Positions 51,954-59,822 of a stretch of DNA of 64,000 nucleotides are shown piece after piece. Source of the stretch: Zunongwangia sp. ESRF-bin46. GTDB taxonomy: Bacteria > Bacteroidota > Bacteroidia > Flavobacteriales > Flavobacteriaceae. The notes below the pieces were generated by a model. It saw only the letters and a list, made by a program, of their open reading frames with translations. It searched no databases and was not told the origin of the DNA. The stretch covers positions 124,001 through 188,000 of the forward strand of contig NTLF01000014.1 of NCBI GenBank assembly GCA_002631855.1, written 5' to 3'. The position numbers and the translations under genes are program-made. Positions within the stretch are counted from its first letter, which is position 1. Every line of letters starts with the position of its first letter.

Positions 51954-53297
51954 TTACTTAAAATCCCCACGCACCCTTTCAAAGAGTTGCAACGACTTAC
52001 CATCGGTTAATCGTGATACATAATGACAGGCAGTTAAAATAGATTTATAAAGTGAGTCTTTTTCAGAAATTACATTATTGAAATTCTTCAATATCAACCG
52101 GTCGTAATGGCGTTCATTACCGTTCAGGACATTCTCAACAGAGGTTGTAAAAGTGTCTATTAAAGTTTCCAACACTTTGTAACCGGCTATTTCTTTCTCT
52201 ACCACTTCCTTGCTTTGGTATATTTTTTCAATACTTATACGTAGAATATCATTTATCTGGGCTTGGTACCTGCTTTTATCCAACAGCGCTTGTAAAAACT
52301 CCCCTTTTAAAATTTCTTCTTCATGTTCTAAAAACACCTCAACTGCTTCGGTTATCAACGTATTGATTGCCAAAGAGCGTAAATACGCCAACCTATCTGA
52401 ACTTTGTTTGAGATTGTTGTATTTGTTAGTGTTAATGGTGTCTTTAACCAAATTGATTAAATATTCCAGTGCAAACTCTTCTTCAATTAAGCCGAGGTTG
52501 ATGCCGTCTTCAAAATCGATAATGGTGTAGCAGATATCATCGGCTGCTTCTACCAAATACGCCAATGGGTGACGGCAATAGCTCATATTGGTATCGTTGC
52601 CACGTTTTAGTAAACCTAATTCGGCTGCTACCTCATTAAAAAATGTTACTTCAGATTGAAACACGCCGTACTTTTTATCGGCTATATGGTTGGTAGGTTT
52701 CTTCGGCAGCGATTCTTTTGGATATTTTGTAAATGCACCTAGAGTGGCGTAAGACAAACGCAAGCCACCTTCAACACCGTTTTTGGTTTCGGTTAAAATT
52801 TTAAATCCATTGGCATTTCCTTCAAAATCAACTAAATCTTGATATTCTTTTGGGGTAAGCTTTTCTTTGTACCGTTTTCCGTTTCCGTTTAAAAAATAAT
52901 CGCCAATAGCTTTTTCACCGCTGTGTCCAAATGGTGGATTACCAATATCATGTGCCAAAGCTGCTGCTGCTACAATAGCCCCAAAATCATTAAACTGGTA
53001 ACCATGAGTTTTATGTAAGTGCGGATGTTTTTCAAGAATAGCTTTCCCTACTTGTCTTCCTAAAGAACGGCCTACCACAGAAACTTCAAGGCTATGGGTT
53101 AAACGCGTATGCACGAACGATGTTTGCGAAAGTGGAATAACTTGGGTTTTATCCTGCAAGCTTCTAAAGGCGGAAGAAAATATAACCCGGTCATAATCTA
53201 CCTCAAAACCCAAGCGGGTTTCGTCTTGTTCTATACGTAAGCGTTTATTGGTGTCCCCCTGTCGTTTTAGCGAGAGCAGTTTTTCCCATTGCATCAT
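51954..53297 (-). CDS. dgt: dGTP triphosphohydrolase
   Basis: A 447-residue HD-domain enzyme that removes triphosphate from dGTP and helps set dNTP levels. The metal-binding residues are in TRLTHSLEVS, ALAHDIGNPPFGHSGE, and a later Asp in EAADDICYTIIDFEDG. N-terminal RIEQDETRLGFEVDYDRVIFSSAFRSLQDKT is typical of the dgt1 group. dGTPases also serve in phage defence, but here dgt next to dxs looks like a core gene position. Confidence 0.94.
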   Translation of the reverse strand: MMQWEKLLSLKRQGDTNKRLRIEQDETRLGFEVDYDRVIFSSAFRSLQDKTQVIPLSQTSFVHTRLTHSLEVSVVGRSLGRQVGKAILEKHPHLHKTHGYQFNDFGAIVAAAALAHDIGNPPFGHSGEKAIGDYFLNGNGKRYKEKLTPKEYQDLVDFEGNANGFKILTETKNGVEGGLRLSYATLGAFTKYPKESLPKKPTNHIADKKYGVFQSEVTFFNEVAAELGLLKRGNDTNMSYCRHPLAYLVEAADDICYTIIDFEDGINLGLIEEEFALEYLINLVKDTINTNKYNNLKQSSDRLAYLRSLAINTLITEAVEVFLEHEEEILKGEFLQALLDKSRYQAQINDILRISIEKIYQSKEVVEKEIAGYKVLETLIDTFTTSVENVLNGNERHYDRLILKNFNNVISEKDSLYKSILTACHYVSRLTDGKSLQLFERVRGDFK

Positions 53298-53369
53298 AAC
53301 ACTGAAGTTTTACCTGCAAGATACTATTTTGAACAAACCACGCCAAGTGAAAAGGCAATGTTAAGCAGT

Positions 53370-53446
53370 TAACATTAAAGTAACCTTCTTATGACATATT
53401 AGTAATCCTTAGGTAACACCAACTTTACAGTATGTCCATTTCTTTG
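53370..53446 (+). promoter_or_regulatory. Five-fold Pho-box-like array and promoter of the phosphate lipoprotein operon
   Basis: Half-sites TAACATT (53370), TAACCTT (53381), TGACATA (53392), TAATCCT (53403) and TAACACC (53414) repeat every 11 bp. Exactly 18 bp after the last comes TTTCTTTG (53439-53446), a -7 element with one mismatch. PhoB-type regulators bind 7-bp direct repeats with 4-bp spacers in place of the -35 box. The ATG is 35 bp further. A perfect palindrome AATGTTAA-GCAG-TTAACATT (53357-53376) overlaps the first half-site. Confidence 0.6.
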
Positions 53447-53481
53447 TGGCATCAAATAAAACTAAAAATAGATTAAAAAAA

Positions 53482-54756
53482 ATGAAAAAATTCTTTCTTT
53501 CTTGTATAGCCATTACAGCAACAATACTTTTTGTTAGCTGTAGCAGTGATGATAATGATATTATTGCTGTAGATGACGATCCTACACCTGTAAACGCAGA
53601 GCTTAAGGGACAAATTACTGAAGACTTTACATTAACTAACGATGTAATCTGGACATTAGATGGTCGTGTAACTGTAACAAACGGAGCAACTTTGACAATC
53701 GATCCTGGAACGATAATTAAAGCAAATCCTGGTCAAGAAGCAGACGCATCTGTTTTAATTATTGCTAGAAATGCTAAAATTGAAGCTAACGGTACAGCTA
53801 GCGAGCCAATAATCTTTACTTCAACTGCAGATAACATTGAATTAGGACAAACTGCTGGCACCAACTTAACAGAAAACGACCGTGGTCTTTGGGGTGGTCT
53901 TATTGTTTTAGGAAACGCTAGAGCGTCTCTATCTGGAGATGCTACTGAAAACCAAATTGAAGGTATTCCTGCAAGTGACAGCAACGGTTTATACGGTGGA
54001 ACTAATAATGCAGATGATTCTGGTACACTTAACTATATTTCTATTCGTCACGGCGGAACCTTAATTGGTGAAGGAAACGAAATCAACGGTCTTACGCTAG
54101 GTGGTGTAGGTTCAGCAACAACGGTTACTAATATTGAGGTTGTAGGAAATGTTGATGACGGTATCGAATGGTTTGGAGGTTCAGTAAACTCTTCTAACCT
54201 ATTGGTTTGGTCACAAGGTGATGATGGTCTTGATATTGACGAAGCTTATTCAGGAACTATATCTAACGCTGCAGTTATATTAGGTGATATTTCTGATCAC
54301 GGAATGGAGATTGACGGGCCAGCTGGATCATTAGAAGGTCGCTTTACTCTTGACGGTATTTCTTTATTCGGAAACACTATCACTGAAAATGGTGAATATG
54401 CAGATTTAAGAGATAATGCTATGGGTACTTTAAGAAACATCTACGCTGAAGGATTTAAAGAATCTGCAGATGTTGAATTAGACAACAATGGCGTTTCTCA
54501 AAACTTTTTAGATGGAAAAATAGTATTCCAAAACTGGGTGCTTAACGGAGCTGACAATAGTGTATTTGTTGAAAAAGTAGGTTGTCTTGAAAACTGTGAT
54601 GATGACAATGATGATAACGACGTGCTTGAAGAGTTAATAATTTCAAACCCATCCTTTACCGAAAGAGCAGCAAATTGGACCACTACAGGATCTACTGGTG
54701 GTGCTAACATGTCTGTTTTCTCTTGGACTTTCGCAAGCTCTAAAGGAGCCCTTTAA
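53482..54756 (+). CDS. Beta-helix lipoprotein partner of a TonB-dependent receptor
   Basis: A 424-residue lipoprotein: signal with lipobox LFVSC (ITATILFVSCSSDDN), an acidic linker, and a right-handed beta-helix-like body with repeated turns (ATLTIDPGTIIKANPG, DDGIEWFGGSVNSSN, DHGMEIDGPAGS). An Asp-rich segment (ENCDDDNDDNDVLEE) near the C-terminus may bind calcium. Such proteins are regularly encoded just before a TonB-dependent receptor in flavobacteria and are often called multidrug transporter, which nothing here supports. The Pho-like promoter suggests a role in phosphorus scavenging at the cell surface (inference). Confidence 0.7.
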   Translation: MKKFFLSCIAITATILFVSCSSDDNDIIAVDDDPTPVNAELKGQITEDFTLTNDVIWTLDGRVTVTNGATLTIDPGTIIKANPGQEADASVLIIARNAKIEANGTASEPIIFTSTADNIELGQTAGTNLTENDRGLWGGLIVLGNARASLSGDATENQIEGIPASDSNGLYGGTNNADDSGTLNYISIRHGGTLIGEGNEINGLTLGGVGSATTVTNIEVVGNVDDGIEWFGGSVNSSNLLVWSQGDDGLDIDEAYSGTISNAAVILGDISDHGMEIDGPAGSLEGRFTLDGISLFGNTITENGEYADLRDNAMGTLRNIYAEGFKESADVELDNNGVSQNFLDGKIVFQNWVLNGADNSVFVEKVGCLENCDDDNDDNDVLEELIISNPSFTERAANWTTTGSTGGANMSVFSWTFASSKGAL

Positions 54757-54793
54757 TTCGATTGATTAAATTTTTGTTCTCATATAATTAGCC

Positions 54794-54829
54794 AACTTGC
54801 TCGCTTTATTTAAAGCGGGCAAGTTTTAT
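54794..54829 (+). terminator. Terminator/attenuator between the lipoprotein and the TonB receptor
   Basis: AACTTGC (54794-54800) with CGCTTT (54802-54807) pairs with AAAGCG (54812-54817) and GCAAGTT (54819-54825), broken by one T-G pair, followed by a short T-run. It ends only 12 bp before the receptor ATG, so receptor expression needs read-through. Confidence 0.7.
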
Positions 54830-54840
54830 AAATAACAGTT

Positions 54841-57669
54841 ATGAAAAATACGTTACTAGTAGTATTACTTTTTTTATCACAATTTGCTTTTAGTCAAACA
54901 GGAACAGTTACAGGAACCGTAAACGATGGTGAGTATAACGATGTTCTGCCTTTTGCCAATATAATAGTAAAAGGAACTCAAACAGGTACTACATCAGATT
55001 TTGAAGGAAAGTATACATTAGAACTAAAACCAGGTACATATACGTTGGCTTATTCTTTCGTTGGTTATCAATCTAAAGAAATAACCGATATTATTATTTC
55101 GGAAAACGAATCAACTGCAATAGATGTAACCCTACAGGCAAGTGCTGGCCAACTTGATGAAGTAATAATAACAACCACGGCACGAAAAAATACAGAAGCA
55201 GCAGTACTTAGCCTACAAAAAAACTCAATTAACTTAATGGATGGTCTTTCGTTAGAGTCTATTAAAAAGAGTGGCGCCAGTAGTGTAGCAAGCGCAGTTA
55301 AAAATGTACCGGGTGTTTCTATTCAAGGTGGAAAATTTGTATATGTAAGAGGTCTTGGTGACAGATATACAAAATCAATTTTAAACGGTGTTGATGTCCC
55401 AGGTCTTGACCCAGACAGAAACACATTACAGCTTGATATCTTTCCAAGTCAAATTCTAGAAAATGTATTGGTAATTAAATCTGCAACAGCTGATCAGCCT
55501 GCAGATTTTACTGGTGGTGTTGTAGATATTGTTACTAAAGATATTCCAAGTCGTGAAGAGTACAGTTTATCTATAGGTGCTAGTTATAATTCAGATTTTC
55601 ACTTTAAAGACAATTACCTAGTGTCTGATAAAAGTAATACCGACTTTTTAGGTTTTGATGATGGTACAAGAGAAAACCCATTGTCTCCTCTTCAAGAAGT
55701 GCCTTTACCACAACAAAATGGTGAGGTTGTAGAAGCCATAACACAACGTTTCAATCCTATCTTAGCTGCACAACGTGAAAAAAGTTTAATGGATTTTAAA
55801 TTATCTGCGACCGCGGGCAACCAATATGAAATTGGTGATAACAAACTTGGGTTTTTAGCTTCATTATCCTATAAAAATGAAACTACATATTTTGATGAGT
55901 ATGTTGACGGACAAATTTACAGAAAGGATGAAACCGATAAATCTAACTTTGAATTGCTTGCCGATAGAACTCAAAACGGAGAAGTAGGTAATAACAATGT
56001 ATTAATTAGTGGTCTTGCAGGATTATCTTTTAAAACAGAAAGATCAAAATATAGATTTAATGTACTTCATATTCAAAATGGAGAATCTGAAGCTTCCATT
56101 TTTAGACAAAGTAATTTTATCATTAGTAGCAACCAAGTAAAGAAAGATAATTTAATTTATACAGAAAGAGCCATAACCAATGGTTTGTTAAGCGGAAAAC
56201 ATTCTTTAGGAAGTGAAAATGATTGGACTGTTGAATGGAAACTGTCCCCAACTATAGCTAGAATTGACGATAAAGACTTTAGGGTTACTCCTTTTAGAGT
56301 TACTACAAACTCTCAAACAGGTGAAGAGACCTATACAATCGAGCCTAGTGAATCTGGTGTTCCTTCAAGGTTTTACAGAAATTTAGAAGAAATAAATTTA
56401 GCTGGAAAATTAGATATTGTAAAAACCCACAGCTTATTTGGCTATGACGCCAAAGTAAAATTTGGTGGTGCATATACCTATAAACAGAGGGATTTTGAAG
56501 TTATTAAATTTTCAATTCCTTTCTTAAACTTTCCTTCAGCTTCTTTAGGCGGAGATCCTAATTTACTTCTGGCCGATGAAAACGTCTATGACCCAGCTAC
56601 CAATAGCGGTTTTTATATTAGACAAGATTCAAACGATTCAGATTCGTATGATTCTGAAGTATCAGTTGCTGCTGGATATTTATCTGAAGAATTTAAAGTT
56701 ACCAATTGGTTTAATGCCATTTTAGGGGTACGTTTTGAAAAATTTGACTTAATCTACACAGGAGAGAACCAAAATGGTACGCAATTAATTGACGCAACCG
56801 TTTTAGATAAGTCTGACTTTTTCCCTTCAGCAAACCTAATTTTCGACCTTAACGAAGATGGTGATGAAAAAATACGGGCTTCTTACGCACGAACAACGGC
56901 AAGACCTTCTTTTAAAGAAGCATCTTTAGCTGAAATTTTCGATCCTATTAGTAGTACTACTTTTATTGGTAACATAAACCTACAGCCTAGTTATATCAAC
57001 AATTTTGATTTACGTTTTGAAAAATATGGTGAAAACAGTGATTTCTTTGCTTTAAGTGGTTTTTACAAATCGTTTAATGACCCGATAGAACTTTCGTTTA
57101 TAAGAAGAGCGTATGGACAGTACACACCTTTAAACCTTGGTGATGCAAATGTATTTGGGGGAGAAATTGAAGTTCGTAAAAACCTTGGCTTTATTGATGG
57201 ATTGCAAGACCTTTCGTTCAACGCTAATTTTTCATTGATTGAATCACAGCAAGAATATAGTGATGACGAAAGAGAAGGAAGGCTTGATAACTTGAGAGAA
57301 GGCGAAACATTAGACGATACCCGTCAACTGCAAGGGCAATCCCCTTACCTTATTAATGTAGGATTAAATTACGATAACGAAGACACCGGATGGCAAGGTG
57401 GATTATTTTATAACACGCAAGGCAAAACATTACAGATAGTAGGTGCAGGTGATGTAGCTGATGTTTATACGTTACCCTTCCATAATGTTAAATTGAATAT
57501 TTCTAAAACATTAGGTGAAAACAAAAATTCTACAATTAGCTTACAGTTTGAAAACTTATTGGATGACGATGTAGAGAGTGTATACCAATCTTTTGGTGCT
57601 GAAGATCAAATTTATTCTAAATGGAACCCTGGACAAGAAATTAGCCTTAGTTACAGTATTCGTTTTTAA
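54841..57669 (+). CDS. TonB-dependent outer-membrane receptor (putative phosphate-regulated)
   Basis: A 942-residue receptor: signal peptide (LLVVLLFLSQFAFSQ), CarboxypepD-reg-like domain (GTVTGTVNDGEYNDVLPFAN), plug domain with KNVPGVSIQGGKFVYVRGLG, and a barrel ending in QEISLSYSIRF. The YVRGLGDRYT plug variant differs from the SusC type and no SusD follows. It is downstream of the beta-helix lipoprotein across an attenuator and close to porin and PiT genes, so uptake of a phosphorus compound is the best guess. Confidence 0.88.
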   Translation: MKNTLLVVLLFLSQFAFSQTGTVTGTVNDGEYNDVLPFANIIVKGTQTGTTSDFEGKYTLELKPGTYTLAYSFVGYQSKEITDIIISENESTAIDVTLQASAGQLDEVIITTTARKNTEAAVLSLQKNSINLMDGLSLESIKKSGASSVASAVKNVPGVSIQGGKFVYVRGLGDRYTKSILNGVDVPGLDPDRNTLQLDIFPSQILENVLVIKSATADQPADFTGGVVDIVTKDIPSREEYSLSIGASYNSDFHFKDNYLVSDKSNTDFLGFDDGTRENPLSPLQEVPLPQQNGEVVEAITQRFNPILAAQREKSLMDFKLSATAGNQYEIGDNKLGFLASLSYKNETTYFDEYVDGQIYRKDETDKSNFELLADRTQNGEVGNNNVLISGLAGLSFKTERSKYRFNVLHIQNGESEASIFRQSNFIISSNQVKKDNLIYTERAITNGLLSGKHSLGSENDWTVEWKLSPTIARIDDKDFRVTPFRVTTNSQTGEETYTIEPSESGVPSRFYRNLEEINLAGKLDIVKTHSLFGYDAKVKFGGAYTYKQRDFEVIKFSIPFLNFPSASLGGDPNLLLADENVYDPATNSGFYIRQDSNDSDSYDSEVSVAAGYLSEEFKVTNWFNAILGVRFEKFDLIYTGENQNGTQLIDATVLDKSDFFPSANLIFDLNEDGDEKIRASYARTTARPSFKEASLAEIFDPISSTTFIGNINLQPSYINNFDLRFEKYGENSDFFALSGFYKSFNDPIELSFIRRAYGQYTPLNLGDANVFGGEIEVRKNLGFIDGLQDLSFNANFSLIESQQEYSDDEREGRLDNLREGETLDDTRQLQGQSPYLINVGLNYDNEDTGWQGGLFYNTQGKTLQIVGAGDVADVYTLPFHNVKLNISKTLGENKNSTISLQFENLLDDDVESVYQSFGAEDQIYSKWNPGQEISLSYSIRF

Positions 57670-57688
57670 AAGAATATACCTTACTAAA

Positions 57689-57729
57689 AAAGAAAACCCC
57701 GGCAGATTTAGTCTGCCGGGGTTTTCTTT
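57689..57729. terminator. Strong bidirectional terminator after the TonB receptor
   Basis: An 18-bp perfect stem, 57689-57706 against 57712-57729, core CCCCGGCAGA/TCTGCCGGGG with a TTTAG loop, flanked by A- and T-rich runs. It serves both convergent genes. Confidence 0.95.
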
Positions 57730-57745
57730 TTTAGTTTATCACGCT

Positions 57746-58114
57746 CTAATTAGAAACTATTTGCGTGTTGTCCTTTTTAAAGGTATTTACCTTTGCAATT
57801 TTAGAGTTCATATAAGTAACTTCTTTAATGGTTTCCCCTTGAAAGAACATCCAAGAACCTACTTTTCTTCCGTTGTCATAATTAGCAATGGCAGTTTTAT
57901 TTCCATTCGTGTCATAGCTAATCCACTCTCCCTGTAATTTATTATCTAATGTATAAAAACCTGTTTGTGCCACTACACCATTGTCGTGATATAACGTTGC
58001 TTCAATAACATTTCCATCTAATCCTGTTAGCACATATTTATTTTTCTTTACTTCTTGTGCAGTTCCAATTCCTACTATTGCTATTAAAGCTAAAAGTGTG
58101 ATTGTATTTTTCAT
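57746..58114 (-). CDS. Secreted MORN-repeat (YwqK-like) protein
   Basis: A 122-residue exported protein: signal peptide (ITLLALIAIVGIGTAQE) followed by MORN-type strands (QTGFYTLDNKLQGEWISYD, then NYDNGRKVGSWMFF). Such proteins are often mislabelled nicotinic acid mononucleotide adenyltransferase in flavobacterial genomes (from memory); no nucleotide-binding motif is present. The start at ATG 58114 gives a clean signal peptide. A perfect minus-strand -7 TATATTTG (58149-58142) lies 28 bp upstream. Function unknown. Confidence 0.78.
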   Translation of the reverse strand: MKNTITLLALIAIVGIGTAQEVKKNKYVLTGLDGNVIEATLYHDNGVVAQTGFYTLDNKLQGEWISYDTNGNKTAIANYDNGRKVGSWMFFQGETIKEVTYMNSKIAKVNTFKKDNTQIVSN

Positions 58115-58242
58115 AATATTTTTTTTTAAAGTTCTGTATACCAAATATACAACTAAATTTACATTAATTAAATGTTTACTTAACATTAAATTTACATTAA
58201 AACTGTAAATATCTTGTTTTCAGTTATTTATGTATTAAAACT

Positions 58243-58320
58243 TAACATTGGCGTTAGCTTCAAATTAATAATTTATTAATATTACCATGACACCTACACT
58301 ACATTAGAGTAGTTAATTTG
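58243..58320 (+). promoter_or_regulatory. Pho-box-like array and promoter of the candidate sRNA
   Basis: Half-sites TAGCTTC (58255), TAATAAT (58266), TAATATT (58277) and TGACACC (58288) are in exact 11-bp phase, with TAACATT at 58243 one base out of phase. Exactly 18 bp after the last half-site is TTAATTTG (58313-58320), a -7 element with one mismatch. Confidence 0.5.
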
Positions 58321-58325
58321 TAGGG

Positions 58326-58418
58326 TCTTTAGACAAATTTACACCTCATAAAATCGTTTAAGTTTTTGTCGACTAGATTTTTTAAGTGTAGGAGCTGCCC
58401 TGATCAGGCAGCTTTTTT
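58326..58418 (+). ncRNA. Candidate phosphate-responsive small RNA (~90 nt)
   Basis: A promoter at 58313-58320 and a strong terminator at 58393-58418 (AGCTGCC / GGCAGCT, then T6) enclose about 90 nt with no ATG and only a GTG followed at once by a stop. The transcript can fold: TTTACAC (58338-58344) with GTGTAGG (58386-58392, two G-U pairs), and GTCT/AGAC near the 5' end. Its promoter has the same half-site-N18 plan as the phosphate genes around it. No RNA family recognised. Confidence 0.5.
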
Positions 58419-58451
58419 ATGTTAATAAAATAGGGTATTATTATATAGAAA

Positions 58452-58495
58452 TAATATTTAGGAAACATTAATTTAACATAAGAATCGGTTCTTTG
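58452..58495 (+). promoter_or_regulatory. Pho-box-like promoter of the phosphate porin gene
   Basis: Half-sites TAATATT (58452) and AAACATT (58463) are 11 bp apart, and exactly 18 bp after the second is GTTCTTTG (58488-58495). A third half-site, TAACATA at 58474, continues the phase inside the spacer. The ATG is at 58524. Confidence 0.45.
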
Positions 58496-58523
58496 CGCCG
58501 ACAAAAACTTAAAATGATTCTAT

Positions 58524-59747
58524 ATGAGGCTACGCTATATAGTGTTTGCAGCATTATTTGCTTTTTTTATCAAAGCAAATGCACAAGAAACAACAGATAC
58601 TTCTTTTGGTAAAGGGCTATTAAACCTCGTAGCCAAAGACAGTTCGTGGAGCGTTAAATTTGCCCCACGTATTCAATTTAGGGCACTTTCCCGTTGGGAC
58701 TATACTGGCGAACAATATTCAAAACCCGATCAAAACTTTTTAATTAGGAGAGCTCGGTTAAAATTCAAAGGGTTCGCTTATTCCCCAAAATTGAAATATA
58801 AAATAGAGCTTGGTCTTTCCAACCGGGATATTTCGGGAGGAAACCAGTTTACCAGTGATGCCCCACGATATATCTTGGATGCTGTCATTATGTGGAATTT
58901 CTACGAAAATTTCGAATTATGGGCAGGACAAACCAAACTTCCTGGTAACGTAGAGCGGGTGGTATCATCTGCCAATATGCAATTGATTGACCGTTCCTTG
59001 TTAAACAGAAGATTTAATATAGACCGGGATTTGGGTATTCAATTACGACACCGCACCAAACTTTCAGAAAAAATTATCCTACGTGAAAAATTTGCTTTGT
59101 CACAAGGTGAGGGAAGAAATATCACCTCAGGTAATCTTGGAGGCCATCAATATACAGGTAGATTAGAGCTATTACCCTTAGGGGCATTTACTGGAGGTTC
59201 TGAATACGTTCAGAGTGATTTAAAGCGCGAACAAACCCCAAAATTAATGATAGGTGTTACCTATGATTATAATGATAATGCTGTAAAGACCAGAAGTAAC
59301 CAAGGAAGCTATATGCAGACCAGCACAGGGTTTTACGAGACGGATATTTCAACAGTTTTTGTTGACGCGATGTTTAAATACAAAGGGTTCTCTTTTATGG
59401 GTGAATATTCAAATAGAGATGCAGACGATCCCGTTGCTACAGAAATTGATGGCTCACCTGCTTTAGATGAAGAAGGAAACCCTACCAACGATGTTGTTTT
59501 AGTTGGAGACGCTTTAAACTTTCAAGCCGGCTATCTTTTTAAAAACAACTATGAAATAGCTGGACGCTTCACTACATTAAGTTTTGATAGCGTAACTGAG
59601 AGACAAGATCAAAATCAATACACTATTGGAGTTTCAAAATACATTGTAGGTCATAAACTAAAAGTACAAAGCGATTTAAGCTATAATACAATTGAAAGTG
59701 AAAAAGGCCCGATAACATTTCGCATAGGGTTTGACCTACATTTTTAA
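58524..59747 (+). CDS. Phosphate-selective porin O/P family protein
   Basis: A 407-residue outer-membrane porin: signal peptide (YIVFAALFAFFIKANAQE), then a 16-strand-type barrel with WSVKFAPRIQFRALSRWDY, NFLIRRARLKFKGFAYSP, NFELWAGQTKLPGNVERV and the C-terminal TFRIGFDLHF. These strands match the OprO/OprP family, which lets phosphate or polyphosphate pass the outer membrane. It lies directly before the PiT transporter; the two together import phosphate across both membranes. Confidence 0.88.
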   Translation: MRLRYIVFAALFAFFIKANAQETTDTSFGKGLLNLVAKDSSWSVKFAPRIQFRALSRWDYTGEQYSKPDQNFLIRRARLKFKGFAYSPKLKYKIELGLSNRDISGGNQFTSDAPRYILDAVIMWNFYENFELWAGQTKLPGNVERVVSSANMQLIDRSLLNRRFNIDRDLGIQLRHRTKLSEKIILREKFALSQGEGRNITSGNLGGHQYTGRLELLPLGAFTGGSEYVQSDLKREQTPKLMIGVTYDYNDNAVKTRSNQGSYMQTSTGFYETDISTVFVDAMFKYKGFSFMGEYSNRDADDPVATEIDGSPALDEEGNPTNDVVLVGDALNFQAGYLFKNNYEIAGRFTTLSFDSVTERQDQNQYTIGVSKYIVGHKLKVQSDLSYNTIESEKGPITFRIGFDLHF

Positions 59748-59758
59748 AAGATAATAGA

Positions 59759-59802
59759 TAACAATTTGGTAACAATAAAGGGCAATTAAATTAAGAGATT
59801 TG
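59759..59802 (+). promoter_or_regulatory. Pho-box-like promoter of the PiT gene
   Basis: Two identical half-sites TAACAAT at 59759-59765 and 59770-59776 (4-bp spacer, 11-bp period) are followed after exactly 18 bp by GAGATTTG (59795-59802), a degenerate -7 element. The ATG is at 59823. Confidence 0.55.
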
Positions 59803-59822
59803 CACCACTTTAATTAAAGAAA

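Larger units (their letters stand above)
58115..58523. promoter_or_regulatory. 409-bp regulatory region between the MORN gene and the porin gene
   Basis: Contains the minus-strand promoter of the MORN gene (-7 at 58142-58149), loose TAACATT-like repeats at 58159, 58181 and 58192, a half-site array and promoter at 58243-58320, a predicted noncoding transcript to 58418, and the porin promoter at 58452-58495. No protein gene is credible. Confidence 0.6.

Noticed and set aside
51954-53297. dgt as a member of the neighbouring defence island
   Set aside because: dGTPases can act in phage defence, but this one has normal composition for the genome and is on the opposite strand. It looks like a core gene bordering the island.
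58159-58198. TAACATT-like repeats just upstream of the MORN gene as a Pho box for that gene
   Set aside because: TTACATT (58159), TAACATT (58181) and TTACATT (58192) are 11-bp phased but point away from the minus-strand gene, and no half-site falls 18 bp from its -7 element. They may be chance in AT-rich DNA or belong to another promoter.
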